NCBI GenBank assembly: GCA_002408125.1
Contig: DHQO01000002.1
Span: 115,304 to 179,303 of the forward strand
Source: Hyphomonadaceae bacterium UBA5336
GTDB taxonomy: Bacteria; Pseudomonadota; Alphaproteobacteria; Caulobacterales; Hyphomonadaceae
Direction of reading: 5' to 3'
Length of the DNA: 64,000 bases
Both the position numbers and the translations under genes were made by a program. The notes below the pieces were generated by a model that was not told the DNA's origin, did no database searches, and was given only the letters and a program-made list of their open reading frames with translations. Positions 20,516 to 28,456 of the stretch are shown one piece after another (position 1 is the stretch's first letter; each line of letters begins with the position of its first letter).

Positions 20516-21183
20516 GCCTCTCAGCGCCTGCCCCTGCCTATAGCGCGCTCTACAGCGCCTATGTGTCCGGATCGCTCGATCCGGCCTTTGCGCTGCTCGT
20601 GGAGACCCAGGCCGCGCTGCGCCAGGATGTGCGCGAGGCGCTGGAGATCAGCGAGGTGGTTGCCGGCACGCAGCTGGAGGCCTCCGCGCCGGTCGCCATG
20701 AGTGAGGGTGCCCTGGCCCGCGCCCTGTCTGCAATCGACCTCTTGGAAGACACCGCGCCGACGGCAGGCGCGGCTGCCGCGAACGCCGCTGACGGCCTGC
20801 AGGAACTGCTCTCCCTGCCCGAGCCGCTGCGCGAGACCGCGCTGATGGCGGCCGGCGTGAAGGGCTGGCGCTATACCGGGCCGGGCCTGCGCCGCCTGCG
20901 CCTGAATGTCTCCGACGCGGTCGAGGCCGAACTTTACCGCATAGAGCCGGGCGCCGCCGTGCCACGCCACACCCATGAGGCAACCGAGTTCACCCTCGTC
21001 ATCCAGGGCGGGTTTTCCGACGAGACCGGCAGCTTCGGCCCTGGCGACATGACGGTGAAGGGGCCTGAGGACACCCACACACCGGTGGGCGACGATGACG
21101 GTGTCTGCATCGTGCTGGCCGTGCGCGATGGCGGGCTGAGGTTCAAGGGTCTCTTGGGCATCGTCCAGCGCTTTCTGGGTTAG
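20512..21183 (+). CDS. ChrR-like cupin anti-sigma factor lacking the zinc-anchor ligands
   Basis: A 223-residue ChrR homologue read from TTG 20512, with GGAG nine bases upstream. The N-terminal anti-sigma domain keeps the fold signature AYVSGSLDPAFALLVETQAAL. However, the zinc ligands of Rhodobacter ChrR (one early His and an HxxxCxxC) are all replaced: residues 33-40 read QAALRQDV. The C-terminal cupin domain is intact, with likely metal ligands in PRHTHEATEFTLV and the His of EDTHTPV. It probably binds the adjacent sigma factor by a zinc-independent N-domain. Confidence 0.8.
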   Translation: MSLSAPAPAYSALYSAYVSGSLDPAFALLVETQAALRQDVREALEISEVVAGTQLEASAPVAMSEGALARALSAIDLLEDTAPTAGAAAANAADGLQELLSLPEPLRETALMAAGVKGWRYTGPGLRRLRLNVSDAVEAELYRIEPGAAVPRHTHEATEFTLVIQGGFSDETGSFGPGDMTVKGPEDTHTPVGDDDGVCIVLAVRDGGLRFKGLLGIVQRFLG

Positions 21184-21263
21184 CTCTTGCCCACGTCCTT
21201 GTCTTGCTGTTCTAGCGTCGTGGGCAACCGCGCTTTCGCGAAACGCCAGGGAAAGACCAGAAG

Positions 21264-21683
21264 ATGACAGCAAACTGCCTGTGTGGCGCCATCAGCGTCA
21301 CGATCGAAGCCAAGCCGGATTTCATCCACGACTGCAATTGCAGCCTGTGCCGGAAAACCGGCGGCGCCTGGGGCTACTTCCCGACCGGCTTGGTCACGAC
21401 GACCGGAACCACCACGTCGTACCTGCGTCACGACAAGCCGAATGCGGCGGCAGAGGTTCACGCCTGCCAGACCTGCTCCACAGCGACCCACTGGGTCTTC
21501 TCAGAACCCTTCAAGGCGCAGCATCCAGAGATTGATCTCATGGGCGTCAACATGCGGCTCTTCGATCCGGGCGAGTTGAAGGGTGTCGAGGTCCGGTTCC
21601 CGAACGGGGATGACTGGGCCGGGGAAGGCCCCTTCGACTACCGACGCGATGCCATGACGATTGGCGACACGACACCCTGGTAG
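21264..21683 (+). CDS. GFA family (CENP-V/glutathione-dependent formaldehyde-activating) protein
   Basis: A 139-residue zinc protein of the GFA family. Cysteines C5 and C7 (NCLCGAI), C24, C26 and C29 (CNCSLC), and the later CQTC pair supply the usual structural and catalytic zinc sites; the fold ends with the family's VEVRFPNGDDW block. Some members act on S-hydroxymethylglutathione, but most are uncharacterised, so substrate is open. It follows the anti-sigma gene by 80 bases on the same strand and could belong to the stress regulon. Confidence 0.85.
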   Translation: MTANCLCGAISVTIEAKPDFIHDCNCSLCRKTGGAWGYFPTGLVTTTGTTTSYLRHDKPNAAAEVHACQTCSTATHWVFSEPFKAQHPEIDLMGVNMRLFDPGELKGVEVRFPNGDDWAGEGPFDYRRDAMTIGDTTPW

Positions 21684-21701
21684 TGTGGTCTGGCCGGTGA
21701 C

Positions 21702-22184
21702 CTAGCTTTTCGGCCCGCCCGGCATGATCGGGCGCGGGGCATGCCCACCCATGGCCAGGTGCCGGTCATACATCACCAGCGCGCCGGCAAGGCTGACATT
21801 GATACAGAACCTGGTCGGGATCTTCACCACATGGTCACAGCGCGCGAGCATCTCGGGCGTGAGATCGCCTTTCTCCCGGCCGAGCACATAGGCCGCCGCC
21901 GCCGGGTGGCGAAAGCTCGGCAGCATCACTGCATCGTCTGTCAGCTCCACGCCGACCAGCTGGCAGCTACGCGGCAGGGCCATCTCGTTAATCGTGTCCC
22001 ACTGATAATAGGGCACATGCTCGAAACTCTTTGAGGTGTCGGCGCGGTAGGCATCGCGCACCTTGTGTTCGGCATCCACGCTGAAGACAAAGCTCGCCCC
22101 GAAGGCATTGGCCGTGCGCATCAGCGCGCCGAGATTCATGGGCTTGGAAATTCCTTCCGCCCCAATGGCAAAATATCCTCGCAT
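21702..22184 (-). CDS. TrmH-family (SpoU) RNA methyltransferase
   Basis: A 160-residue SPOUT-class methyltransferase. Motif 1 is seen in GISKPMNLGALMRTANAFGA, motif 2 in GREKGDLTPEMLARC, and motif 3 in IPTRFCINVSLAGALVMYDR, which form the trefoil-knot SAM site. The short length means catalytic domain only, without an N-terminal RNA-binding extension. It probably 2'-O-methylates tRNA or rRNA; the exact target is not predictable. Minus strand, with a very large palindrome 60 bases upstream. Confidence 0.85.
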   Translation of the reverse strand: MRGYFAIGAEGISKPMNLGALMRTANAFGASFVFSVDAEHKVRDAYRADTSKSFEHVPYYQWDTINEMALPRSCQLVGVELTDDAVMLPSFRHPAAAAYVLGREKGDLTPEMLARCDHVVKIPTRFCINVSLAGALVMYDRHLAMGGHAPRPIMPGGPKS

Positions 22185-22243
22185 GGCGATGTTTTTACTC
22201 CAAGTTCCTGACCTGTCACGCCGAACTCAGGTTCAGCGCGCCA

Positions 22244-22309
22244 GCCCGCTCCCCCTCCCAACCGCCCCACAGCATCGCACCATTGGGGCGGTTGGGAGGG
22301 GGAGCGGGC
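22244..22309. repeat. 26-bp perfect inverted repeat
   Basis: Arms 22244-22269 and 22284-22309 are exactly complementary over 26 bases (left arm starts GCCCGCTCCCCCTCCCAACC), with a 14-nt loop. It lies between the TrmH-like gene and the stop of the small membrane protein at 22323. One arm is pyrimidine-rich and the other purine-rich. No T-run follows on either strand. It may be a dispersed intergenic palindrome (REP/MITE-like) or a strong transcript-end hairpin. Confidence 0.8.
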
Positions 22310-22322
22310 GGATTATGACGGC

Positions 22323-22673
22323 CTAAAAAGGCCAGAAGCGGCGAGCGACCAGCATCAGCGCGATCACGAAGGGCAGCATGGCGGTGATGCGCCGTCCGAG
22401 CCTGATCTGTGCCAGCGGGCGGGGGTGATCGGCGCACAAATGATCGATGAGGGCGATATGGTCGGCCTTCTCAGGGTAGGGCGCGCGCGGCCCACCGACA
22501 GCAGCGGCGATGATCGCCTGGACCTCGCCCCGGCTGGCCTGTTTCAGCTTGTCCGCGATATAGATCCTGAGCCCCATCCCGGCAAAAAAGCGTAACTGTA
22601 TGCCGAGCAGCAGAATGAAGACCGCCACCATCACGGCGATCCAGAAAAGGATATCATGTGCCGGCATGCTCAT
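22323..22673 (-). CDS. Small membrane protein of unknown function
   Basis: A 116-residue protein with an N-terminal membrane helix (ILFWIAVMVAVFILLLGIQL) and a C-terminal one (RRITAMLPFVIALMLVARRF). The soluble middle contains KQASRGEVQAIIAAAVGG. Its start overlaps the stop of the asparaginase-like gene by 4 bases, so it is translationally coupled as the second gene of a pair. No family recognised. Confidence 0.65.
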   Translation of the reverse strand: MSMPAHDILFWIAVMVAVFILLLGIQLRFFAGMGLRIYIADKLKQASRGEVQAIIAAAVGGPRAPYPEKADHIALIDHLCADHPRPLAQIRLGRRITAMLPFVIALMLVARRFWPF

Positions 22674-23542
22674 CGCCGCACCGCCACATGGAACTCGCCG
22701 CGCGAGCTGGCGATGCCGCGCTTCATGCTTTCAGAGATGAAGGGCACGGTGATGTTGCCGAGCACATCCACCGCAATGAGGCCGCCATCCCCGCCGAGGA
22801 AATGGACATCCTCCAGCGCTGCGGCGGCGGCCTCCTTCAGGCCGAGCTTGCCATAGCGCACGCGCGCAGAGATATCGGCCGCCACCGCCGCACGCATGAA
22901 ATACTCCCCCTGCCCGGTGCAGGAAACAGCCACGCGCTCATCGGCCCAGGTGCCCGCGCCCAGGATCGGCGTATCGCCGACGCGGCCCGGCATCTTGCCG
23001 AGCAGGCCACCTGTTGAGGTCGCCGCCGCGAGCCGCCCTTCCCCGTCGAGCACCACCGCACCCACCGTGCCATGGGCAAGCTCGCCGGGCTCGATCGTGC
23101 GCTTGACCGACGGGCGGTAATAATCGCGCGGGTTCCAGACGCGCCGAAGCCCTCGGCCCCGCAGGAAAAGACTCGCGCCCTTGCCGACCAGCATGACATG
23201 CCGGGAATGGTCCATCACCATGCGCGCGGCGCGGATCGGGCTGCGGAAGCCGCGCAGGGCGGCCACCGCGCCGGCATTACGCGTCTCGCCATCCATGATC
23301 GCCGCATCCAGTTCCCACTGGCCAAGCGCATTGGGCGAAGCTCCGCGCCCGGCAATGTGATGGCCGCTTTCCTCCAGCGCCATGATCGCCTTTTCTGCTA
23401 CATCCACAGCGCGCGCGCCGACCTCCAGGGCAGCGCAAGCGATTTTCAGCGTCTCGGCCATATGGGCCTCGGCCGCACTGTAGTCGGCCTGCCGGATCGG
23501 CCCGGCCCCGCCATGAAGGGCGATGCTCCAGACCCTGCTCAT
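22670..23542 (-). CDS. Isoaspartyl peptidase/L-asparaginase family (Ntn hydrolase)
   Basis: A 290-residue plant-type asparaginase (IaaA-like), made as a precursor that cleaves itself before a catalytic threonine. MSRVWSIALHGGAGPI is the family N-terminus. The cleavage/nucleophile block is HGTVGAVVLDGEGRLAAATS, giving T159 as the new N-terminal residue of the beta chain, followed by STGGLLGKMPGRVGDTPILG. It likely hydrolyses isoaspartyl dipeptides or asparagine in the cytoplasm. Co-transcribed with the downstream small membrane protein. Confidence 0.9.
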   Translation of the reverse strand: MSRVWSIALHGGAGPIRQADYSAAEAHMAETLKIACAALEVGARAVDVAEKAIMALEESGHHIAGRGASPNALGQWELDAAIMDGETRNAGAVAALRGFRSPIRAARMVMDHSRHVMLVGKGASLFLRGRGLRRVWNPRDYYRPSVKRTIEPGELAHGTVGAVVLDGEGRLAAATSTGGLLGKMPGRVGDTPILGAGTWADERVAVSCTGQGEYFMRAAVAADISARVRYGKLGLKEAAAAALEDVHFLGGDGGLIAVDVLGNITVPFISESMKRGIASSRGEFHVAVRR

Positions 23543-23641
23543 GCCCGGCGCGCTCCGATTGCCGCTTGGTCAAGCTTGTGCAGCGCAGCGCACGCGCTAG
23601 GTTCGCGGACAGCAGTGCACACAGATGCGGAGGAACTCACC

Positions 23642-24634
23642 ATGAAAGCGATCCTGTCTAAAGCGCCCGGCGGGCCCGAAACGCTGGTGCTGGAGGAAAT
23701 GCCCTCCCCGGAACCCGGGAAAGGCGAGGTTGTCCTGGATGTCAAAGCCGTCGGCGTGAACTATCCGGATGTGCTGATCATCCAGGATCAGTATCAATTC
23801 AAGCCCGAAAGACCGTTCTCCCCCGGCGGAGAAGTGTCGGGAGTTGTGAAATCCATCGGTGAGGGCGTAACACATCTCAAGCCCGGCGACCGGGTGATCG
23901 GCTCTACCGGCTGGGGTGGCATGGCTGAGGAAATCGTGGTGGCGGCGGTCCGCTGCATCCCGATCCCGGACGAAATGCCGTTCGAGGAAGCTGCGGCCTT
24001 CATCCTCACCTATGGCACGAGCCACTATGCCCTGAAGGACCGCGCCGACCCCAAACCCGGCGAGAAACTGCTCGTGCTCGGCGCCGCCGGCGGTGTCGGC
24101 ATCGCGGCGGTGGAGCTGGGCAAGGCGATGGGCCTGGAAGTCATCGCGGCCTGCTCGACCCAGGAGAAAGTGGATTTCTGCCTGTCGAAAGGCGCCGACA
24201 AGGGCCTCGTCTATGACCGCGGCCCGCTGGACAGGGCCCAGCAGAAAGAGTTTTCCAACCAGATCAAGGAAGTCAGCGGCGGCGGGGTGGATATCATCTA
24301 TGACGCGGTGGGCGGGGACTATTCCGAACCGGCCCTCAGGGCGATGAACTGGGAAGGCCGCTTCCTCGTCATCGGCTTCCCGGCCGGCATCCCGAAACTG
24401 CCGCTCAATCTCACCCTCCTGAAATCCTGCGATGTGCGTGGGGTGTTCTGGGGCGCCTCGGTTACGCGCGACCCGGAACGCCACAAGGGCCATGTCCGCG
24501 AACTGATGGAGTGGTACAAGGCCGGCAAGATCAAGCCGCATATCTCCAACACTTATCCGCTGGCCGAAGCGCCTGCTGCGATCACAGAGCTGATGGAGCG
24601 CCGCGCCCAGGGCAAGGTGGTGATAACGGTCTAG
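23642..24634 (+). CDS. NADPH:quinone oxidoreductase family protein (MDR superfamily)
   Basis: A 330-residue medium-chain dehydrogenase/reductase of the quinone oxidoreductase type. The start at ATG 23642 follows GGAGGAACTCACC. The catalytic domain (VKAVGVNYPDVLIIQDQYQF) lacks the zinc ligands of alcohol dehydrogenases, and the nucleotide-binding fold shows GAAGGVGIAAVELGKAMGLE. It probably reduces quinones or other enones with NADPH in the cytoplasm. Its stop overlaps the stop of the convergent methyltransferase gene by four bases. Confidence 0.9.
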   Translation: MKAILSKAPGGPETLVLEEMPSPEPGKGEVVLDVKAVGVNYPDVLIIQDQYQFKPERPFSPGGEVSGVVKSIGEGVTHLKPGDRVIGSTGWGGMAEEIVVAAVRCIPIPDEMPFEEAAAFILTYGTSHYALKDRADPKPGEKLLVLGAAGGVGIAAVELGKAMGLEVIAACSTQEKVDFCLSKGADKGLVYDRGPLDRAQQKEFSNQIKEVSGGGVDIIYDAVGGDYSEPALRAMNWEGRFLVIGFPAGIPKLPLNLTLLKSCDVRGVFWGASVTRDPERHKGHVRELMEWYKAGKIKPHISNTYPLAEAPAAITELMERRAQGKVVITV

Positions 24635-25668
24635 AGCCCCGCCGGCGGAGGCAGGCCGGGCGAGGAAAGGCAGATCGCCTTGAACCGCTCGCCCATTTTG
24701 GCCGGGTCGACCAGTTCGGCGACGCCAGCATGGATCGCTTCGCCCTCATCGGGATTGGCGCGGATCAATCTCTGCATCCGCGCCTTTGCACCGAGCGCGC
24801 CAAGAAAAAGCCCCTGCGGCGCCGGCCCCGCGACCTCCAGCCCCGCCGCACGGGCAAGGCGGGAAAGCCGACCGAAATCCACATCCACGGTGAGATCGGC
24901 GGTTCCAGGCGCTGCAAGCGGATCGACCTGCGCGCCCTCCCGGAAGGCACGCAGCGTATCTCCGGGCGCGGTCTCGGCCGGGCCATAGTCGATGAACAGC
25001 GCCCGGAACGGCGCGGTACGCGCGGCCAGCCTCTCGACCATGCCTTCAAGGCCGGGTTGGATGTCGACGAGACTTTCGGCAATCTGGCTGAGCCCGTCCG
25101 GCGCGCGGTCCACCGCCAGGCCGAATTCGAATGCGCCGCCCTCTCCCAGCCCGATAACCCGTTCGGCCCAACCCTCCGGCGTTTTCACGAAATGGCGCGC
25201 GGGCAAGCAATCGAGGAACTCGTTGGCGAGGATTATGGCCGGCTGGTCCGGCAGGTCTGCAAGGCTCGCCAGATGGCGCGGCGCGGCCTCTTTCAGGAGA
25301 TCGGACTGGGCCTTGCGCAGGACAGGGCTGGCCTCGACCAGCCGCAGATCTATCGCCTCGCGAAAGGCCTCGGCCCCGCGTGTGGCGCGCAGGATATCCC
25401 GCATCAGCGTGCCGCGCCCCGGGCCAAGCTCGGTGAGGGTGAAGGGCGATGGCGCGCGCAGCGCATGCCATTCGTGCACGGCCCAGAGCCCCAGCAATTC
25501 ACCGAACACCTGGCTGGTTTCCGGCGCGGTGCGGAAATCCCGGCCAAGGCCCGGCTGGGTCGCGTAATAGCCTTCCGCCGGATCGTGAAGGCAGAGCGTC
25601 ATCCAGGTCGACAGCGGCATCGGCCCGTCATCGAGAATGATCTGTTTCAGGCGCGCGCTGAGGGACAT
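24631..25668 (-). CDS. MidA/NDUFAF7-family SAM-dependent methyltransferase
   Basis: A 345-residue class I methyltransferase of the family that includes mitochondrial NDUFAF7, which methylates an arginine of complex I subunit NDUFS2. The start is ATG 25668, overlapping the lgt stop (TGATG). Marks: MTLCLHDPAEGYYATQPGLG, DFRTAPETSQVFGELLGLW, the SAM loop ELGPGRGTLMRDILRATRG and DYGPAETAPGDTLRAFREG. The lgt-midA pairing recurs in alphaproteobacteria. Protein substrate here is inferred. Confidence 0.88.
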   Translation of the reverse strand: MSLSARLKQIILDDGPMPLSTWMTLCLHDPAEGYYATQPGLGRDFRTAPETSQVFGELLGLWAVHEWHALRAPSPFTLTELGPGRGTLMRDILRATRGAEAFREAIDLRLVEASPVLRKAQSDLLKEAAPRHLASLADLPDQPAIILANEFLDCLPARHFVKTPEGWAERVIGLGEGGAFEFGLAVDRAPDGLSQIAESLVDIQPGLEGMVERLAARTAPFRALFIDYGPAETAPGDTLRAFREGAQVDPLAAPGTADLTVDVDFGRLSRLARAAGLEVAGPAPQGLFLGALGAKARMQRLIRANPDEGEAIHAGVAELVDPAKMGERFKAICLSSPGLPPPAGL

Positions 25669-26636
25669 CAGGCCGCGTGCGCGCTCCGCTGGCGCACGGC
25701 CTGCCAGACAAGCCAGGCCCCGCCGATCCACATCGGCAGCGAGAGCAGCATGCCCATGGTCAGCCATTCGCCGGGAATGAACTCAAGGAAGCCGACCTGT
25801 GCATCGGGCTCGCGGAAATTCTCCGCGATGGAGCGGCCAACGCCATAGAGCAGGAGGAACAGGCCTGCAGCGAGGCCCGGTCGCTTGAGCAGGCCGAATT
25901 TCCAGGCGCAGAGACTCAGGATCAAAAACGGAATGAGCCCTTCCAGCGTCGCTTCGTAGAGCTGGCTCGGATGACGCGGCATCTCCGGACCCACGCAACG
26001 ATAGTCGCGGCCCAGACCTTCTGCGATGGCATCTCGGCAATAGACCCAGGTCTTGTTCACCCAGTCATAGGCGCCCGGCGCGCCGCCGACATGAGCTTCG
26101 GGAAACACCATGCCCATCGGGCCATCGGTATGGCGGCCGTAAAGCTCGCCATTGATGAAATTCGCCAGCCGGCCAAAGAACAGCCCGATCGGGGTCACCA
26201 CACCGGCAATGTCGCCGATGGCGAGCAGCTTCACGCCACGCCGTTTCGCAACCCAGAACAGGGCCAGCGCCACGCCGATCAGGCCGCCATGAAAGCTCAT
26301 CCCACCTTCCCAGACGCGCAGGAGCATCATTGGATCGTCGGCGACCCGGTCGGGCTCGAATGGCAGCTGGTAGAACAGGATATAGCCGATGCGCCCGCCC
26401 AGGATAACCCCCAGCGTAGCGTAGAACAGAAGGTCGTCGATATCCTCGGAGGTCGCCGGGCTCATGCCGCCGAACAGGCGTGGGCGCTTGATCAGGGCCA
26501 CGGCATAGCGCCATGCCAGCACCAGCCCGACAATATAGGCCAGGGCATACCAGCGCAGCGGGAAGCCGCCGATCTCGACAATGGCGGGACTGAACTCCGG
26601 GAAGCTCAGCGCACCCATGGCGGCATATGGCATCAT
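25668..26636 (-). CDS. lgt: Prolipoprotein diacylglyceryl transferase
   Basis: Inner-membrane enzyme that transfers diacylglycerol from phosphatidylglycerol to the lipobox cysteine of prolipoproteins. About 322 residues from tandem ATGs at 26636 and 26633; AAGAGGCG lies just upstream and suits the second better. Seven hydrophobic segments are visible, with the family blocks PLRWYALAYIVGLVLAWRYA, GGMSFHGGLIGVALALFW and the signature GRLANFINGELYGRHTD, which holds the catalytic/substrate-binding Arg and Asn. Co-transcribed with the downstream methyltransferase. Confidence 0.96.
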   Translation of the reverse strand: MMPYAAMGALSFPEFSPAIVEIGGFPLRWYALAYIVGLVLAWRYAVALIKRPRLFGGMSPATSEDIDDLLFYATLGVILGGRIGYILFYQLPFEPDRVADDPMMLLRVWEGGMSFHGGLIGVALALFWVAKRRGVKLLAIGDIAGVVTPIGLFFGRLANFINGELYGRHTDGPMGMVFPEAHVGGAPGAYDWVNKTWVYCRDAIAEGLGRDYRCVGPEMPRHPSQLYEATLEGLIPFLILSLCAWKFGLLKRPGLAAGLFLLLYGVGRSIAENFREPDAQVGFLEFIPGEWLTMGMLLSLPMWIGGAWLVWQAVRQRSAHAA

Positions 26637-26740
26637 CGCCTCTTTTCCCCTTGTCTGTGCGCCCCCATGTGCAATGGCTGAGAGGTCAGCGCAAGCACCC
26701 ATCTGCGGCTTGCGTCTGACCGAAGTGAAGGAGTTCGCCC

Positions 26741-26995
26741 ATGCCCACCCCTCCCCCCCTGCTCGACGACTTGGCGGAGCTGATGACGGGCGCCATGGGT
26801 GCAGCCCGCGCGGCTGGCGACGAGGCGCGCACCGCCATGCAGTCGCGTGTGCGCTCGATGATTGCCGACATGGACCTGGCCGGGCGCGACGAGGTCGAGG
26901 CGCTCAAGGCCCTCGCCACGGCGGCGCTGGAGCGGGTCGAAGCGCTCGAAGCGCGTATCGAGAAGCTCGAAAACGCCCGCAAAAAAGGCAGTTAA
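26741..26995 (+). CDS. ubiK: UbiK-family (BMFP) ubiquinone biosynthesis accessory factor
   Basis: An 84-residue protein of the BMFP/UbiK family, which in Enterobacteria helps assemble the soluble ubiquinone-biosynthesis complex and binds membranes. An amphipathic N-terminal helix (LLDDLAELMTGAMGAARAAG) is followed by a C-terminal coiled coil (ATAALERVEALEARIEKLEN). The start at ATG 26741 fits the family. Divergent from lgt and first of the plus-strand group ubiK-ybjN-proC-tetR. Confidence 0.82.
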   Translation: MPTPPPLLDDLAELMTGAMGAARAAGDEARTAMQSRVRSMIADMDLAGRDEVEALKALATAALERVEALEARIEKLENARKKGS

Positions 26996-27105
26996 CGCGG
27001 AATTTCCCGTGGACAACCCTCCCCCGCGATGTTGCAGCTCATGCGACGCATGGTAGCCTTCAGATACGGCAAGGGGAGCCGGATTGATTCGAAAGGGCAC
27101 AGCAG

Positions 27106-27612
27106 ATGAGCTTGAGCCAGACAGATTTCCAGACCACCGACACCGAAGCCCTCGATGCGATCGAGGAAATGCTTGAAGCTGCAGGATGGCAGCATGAGCG
27201 CGAGGATGGCGATGAATCCATCCAGTGCATCTGTCCCACCCGCTGGGGCGAAATGGGCGCACTGTTCGCGCTGCGCCGCGAGCCGGCAGCGCTGCATTTT
27301 TCCGTGACGCTCGATGTGAAGCCCCAGGCCGGCAAGCGCGCCGCGCTGGCCGAACTGGTCATGCTCTGCAATGAGCGGCTGTGGCTGGGCCATTTCGACT
27401 ACTGGTCGGAGGAAGGCGTGATCATCTTCCGCCACGCCCTGCCCATGCTCGACCGCGATGCACCCACGCCGGGCGAGATCCGCTCGCTGATGGCCGCGGC
27501 CGTGGACAGCTGCGACCGGTTCGTGCCGGCCTTCAACTTCCTGGTCTGGGCCGGCAAGTCGCCGCGCGAGGCCATGGATGCGGTGATGTTCGAAACCCTG
27601 GGCGAGGCCTGA
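27106..27612 (+). CDS. YbjN domain-containing protein
   Basis: A 168-residue YbjN-family protein, a fold related to type III secretion chaperones and often found beside proC and ubiK in alphaproteobacteria. The core block RAALAELVMLCNERLWLGHF and the strand WSEEGVIIFRHALPML are recognisable, with a helical C-terminus (FLVWAGKSPREAMDAVMFET). No enzymatic motif. Soluble, cytoplasmic. Twenty-eight bases before proC. Confidence 0.85.
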   Translation: MSLSQTDFQTTDTEALDAIEEMLEAAGWQHEREDGDESIQCICPTRWGEMGALFALRREPAALHFSVTLDVKPQAGKRAALAELVMLCNERLWLGHFDYWSEEGVIIFRHALPMLDRDAPTPGEIRSLMAAAVDSCDRFVPAFNFLVWAGKSPREAMDAVMFETLGEA

Positions 27613-27640
27613 CCCCACCCGAAAACAAGAAGGGCATCCC

Positions 27641-28456
27641 ATGTCCGACGCCGATTTCGTCCTGTTTGGCGCCGGCAATATGGGTGGCGCGATTGCCGAG
27701 GGTTGGCTGGCGGCCAATCCCGGCGCGCGGCTGACCGTGATTGCCCCCAATCCGCGAGGCCGGGTCACCGACTGGGAAGCGGCCGGGCGCGCGGTGGTCA
27801 ATCCGCCGCCGAGCCCGGCAGGCCTCCTGATGATCGCGGTGAAGCCACAGGTCTTTCCCACTGCGTTGGATGCCATACGCGCATGGGTCGGGCCGGAAAC
27901 CGTGGTGGTCTCCGTCATGGCCGGCGTCACGCTCGCAAACCTTGAAAAGACGCTGGGCACAAGCCGGGTCATCCGCGTCATGCCCAATACGCCCGGCTCC
28001 ATCGGCAAGGGCGTGGCCCTGCTCAGCCCCGGCGCGGCCTGTAGCGAAGCCGATATTGCCGCCGCCAAGGCGCTGATGGCCCCGCTCGGTCATGTCGAGG
28101 GCCCGATGAGCGAGGAGATGCTGCAGGCCGCCACGGGCCTTTCCGGGTGCGGGCCGGCCTATGTCTTCCTGCTGGCCGAAGTGCTCGCCGATGCCGCCGT
28201 CGCCCAGGGCGTGCCCGAGGACATGGCAAAGCGCCTCGCCGTGGCAACCCTCGAAGGCTCGGCCAGCTTGCTCGCCCAGTCCGGCAGCCCGCCCGCAGAG
28301 CTGCGCCGGGCCGTCACCTCGCCCAAAGGCGTCACCCAGGCCGCGCTTGAGGTCTTGATGGCGCCGGGCGCGATGCCATCTCTATTCCGGGACGCCCTCG
28401 CGGCTGCGGTGGCCCGCGACCGCGAATTGTCGGCGCCTCCGAAAGGAGAGAGATGA
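27641..28456 (+). CDS. proC: Pyrroline-5-carboxylate reductase
   Basis: Reduces pyrroline-5-carboxylate to proline with NAD(P)H. The 271 residues begin with the Rossmann motif LFGAGNMGGAIAEGWLAANP; MIAVKPQVFPTAL and RVIRVMPNTPGSIGKGVALL follow. The C-terminal signature is ATGLSGCGPAYVFLLAEVLA with VTSPKGVTQAALEVL. Length is normal. The stop overlaps the next gene's ATG (ATGA), so the TetR-like protein is translationally coupled. Confidence 0.95.
   Translation: MSDADFVLFGAGNMGGAIAEGWLAANPGARLTVIAPNPRGRVTDWEAAGRAVVNPPPSPAGLLMIAVKPQVFPTALDAIRAWVGPETVVVSVMAGVTLANLEKTLGTSRVIRVMPNTPGSIGKGVALLSPGAACSEADIAAAKALMAPLGHVEGPMSEEMLQAATGLSGCGPAYVFLLAEVLADAAVAQGVPEDMAKRLAVATLEGSASLLAQSGSPPAELRRAVTSPKGVTQAALEVLMAPGAMPSLFRDALAAAVARDRELSAPPKGER

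Noticed and set aside
24511..25848. Long open frame opposite the MidA-like gene and lgt
   Set aside because: Runs across two real genes on the other strand; composition is that of a shadow frame.
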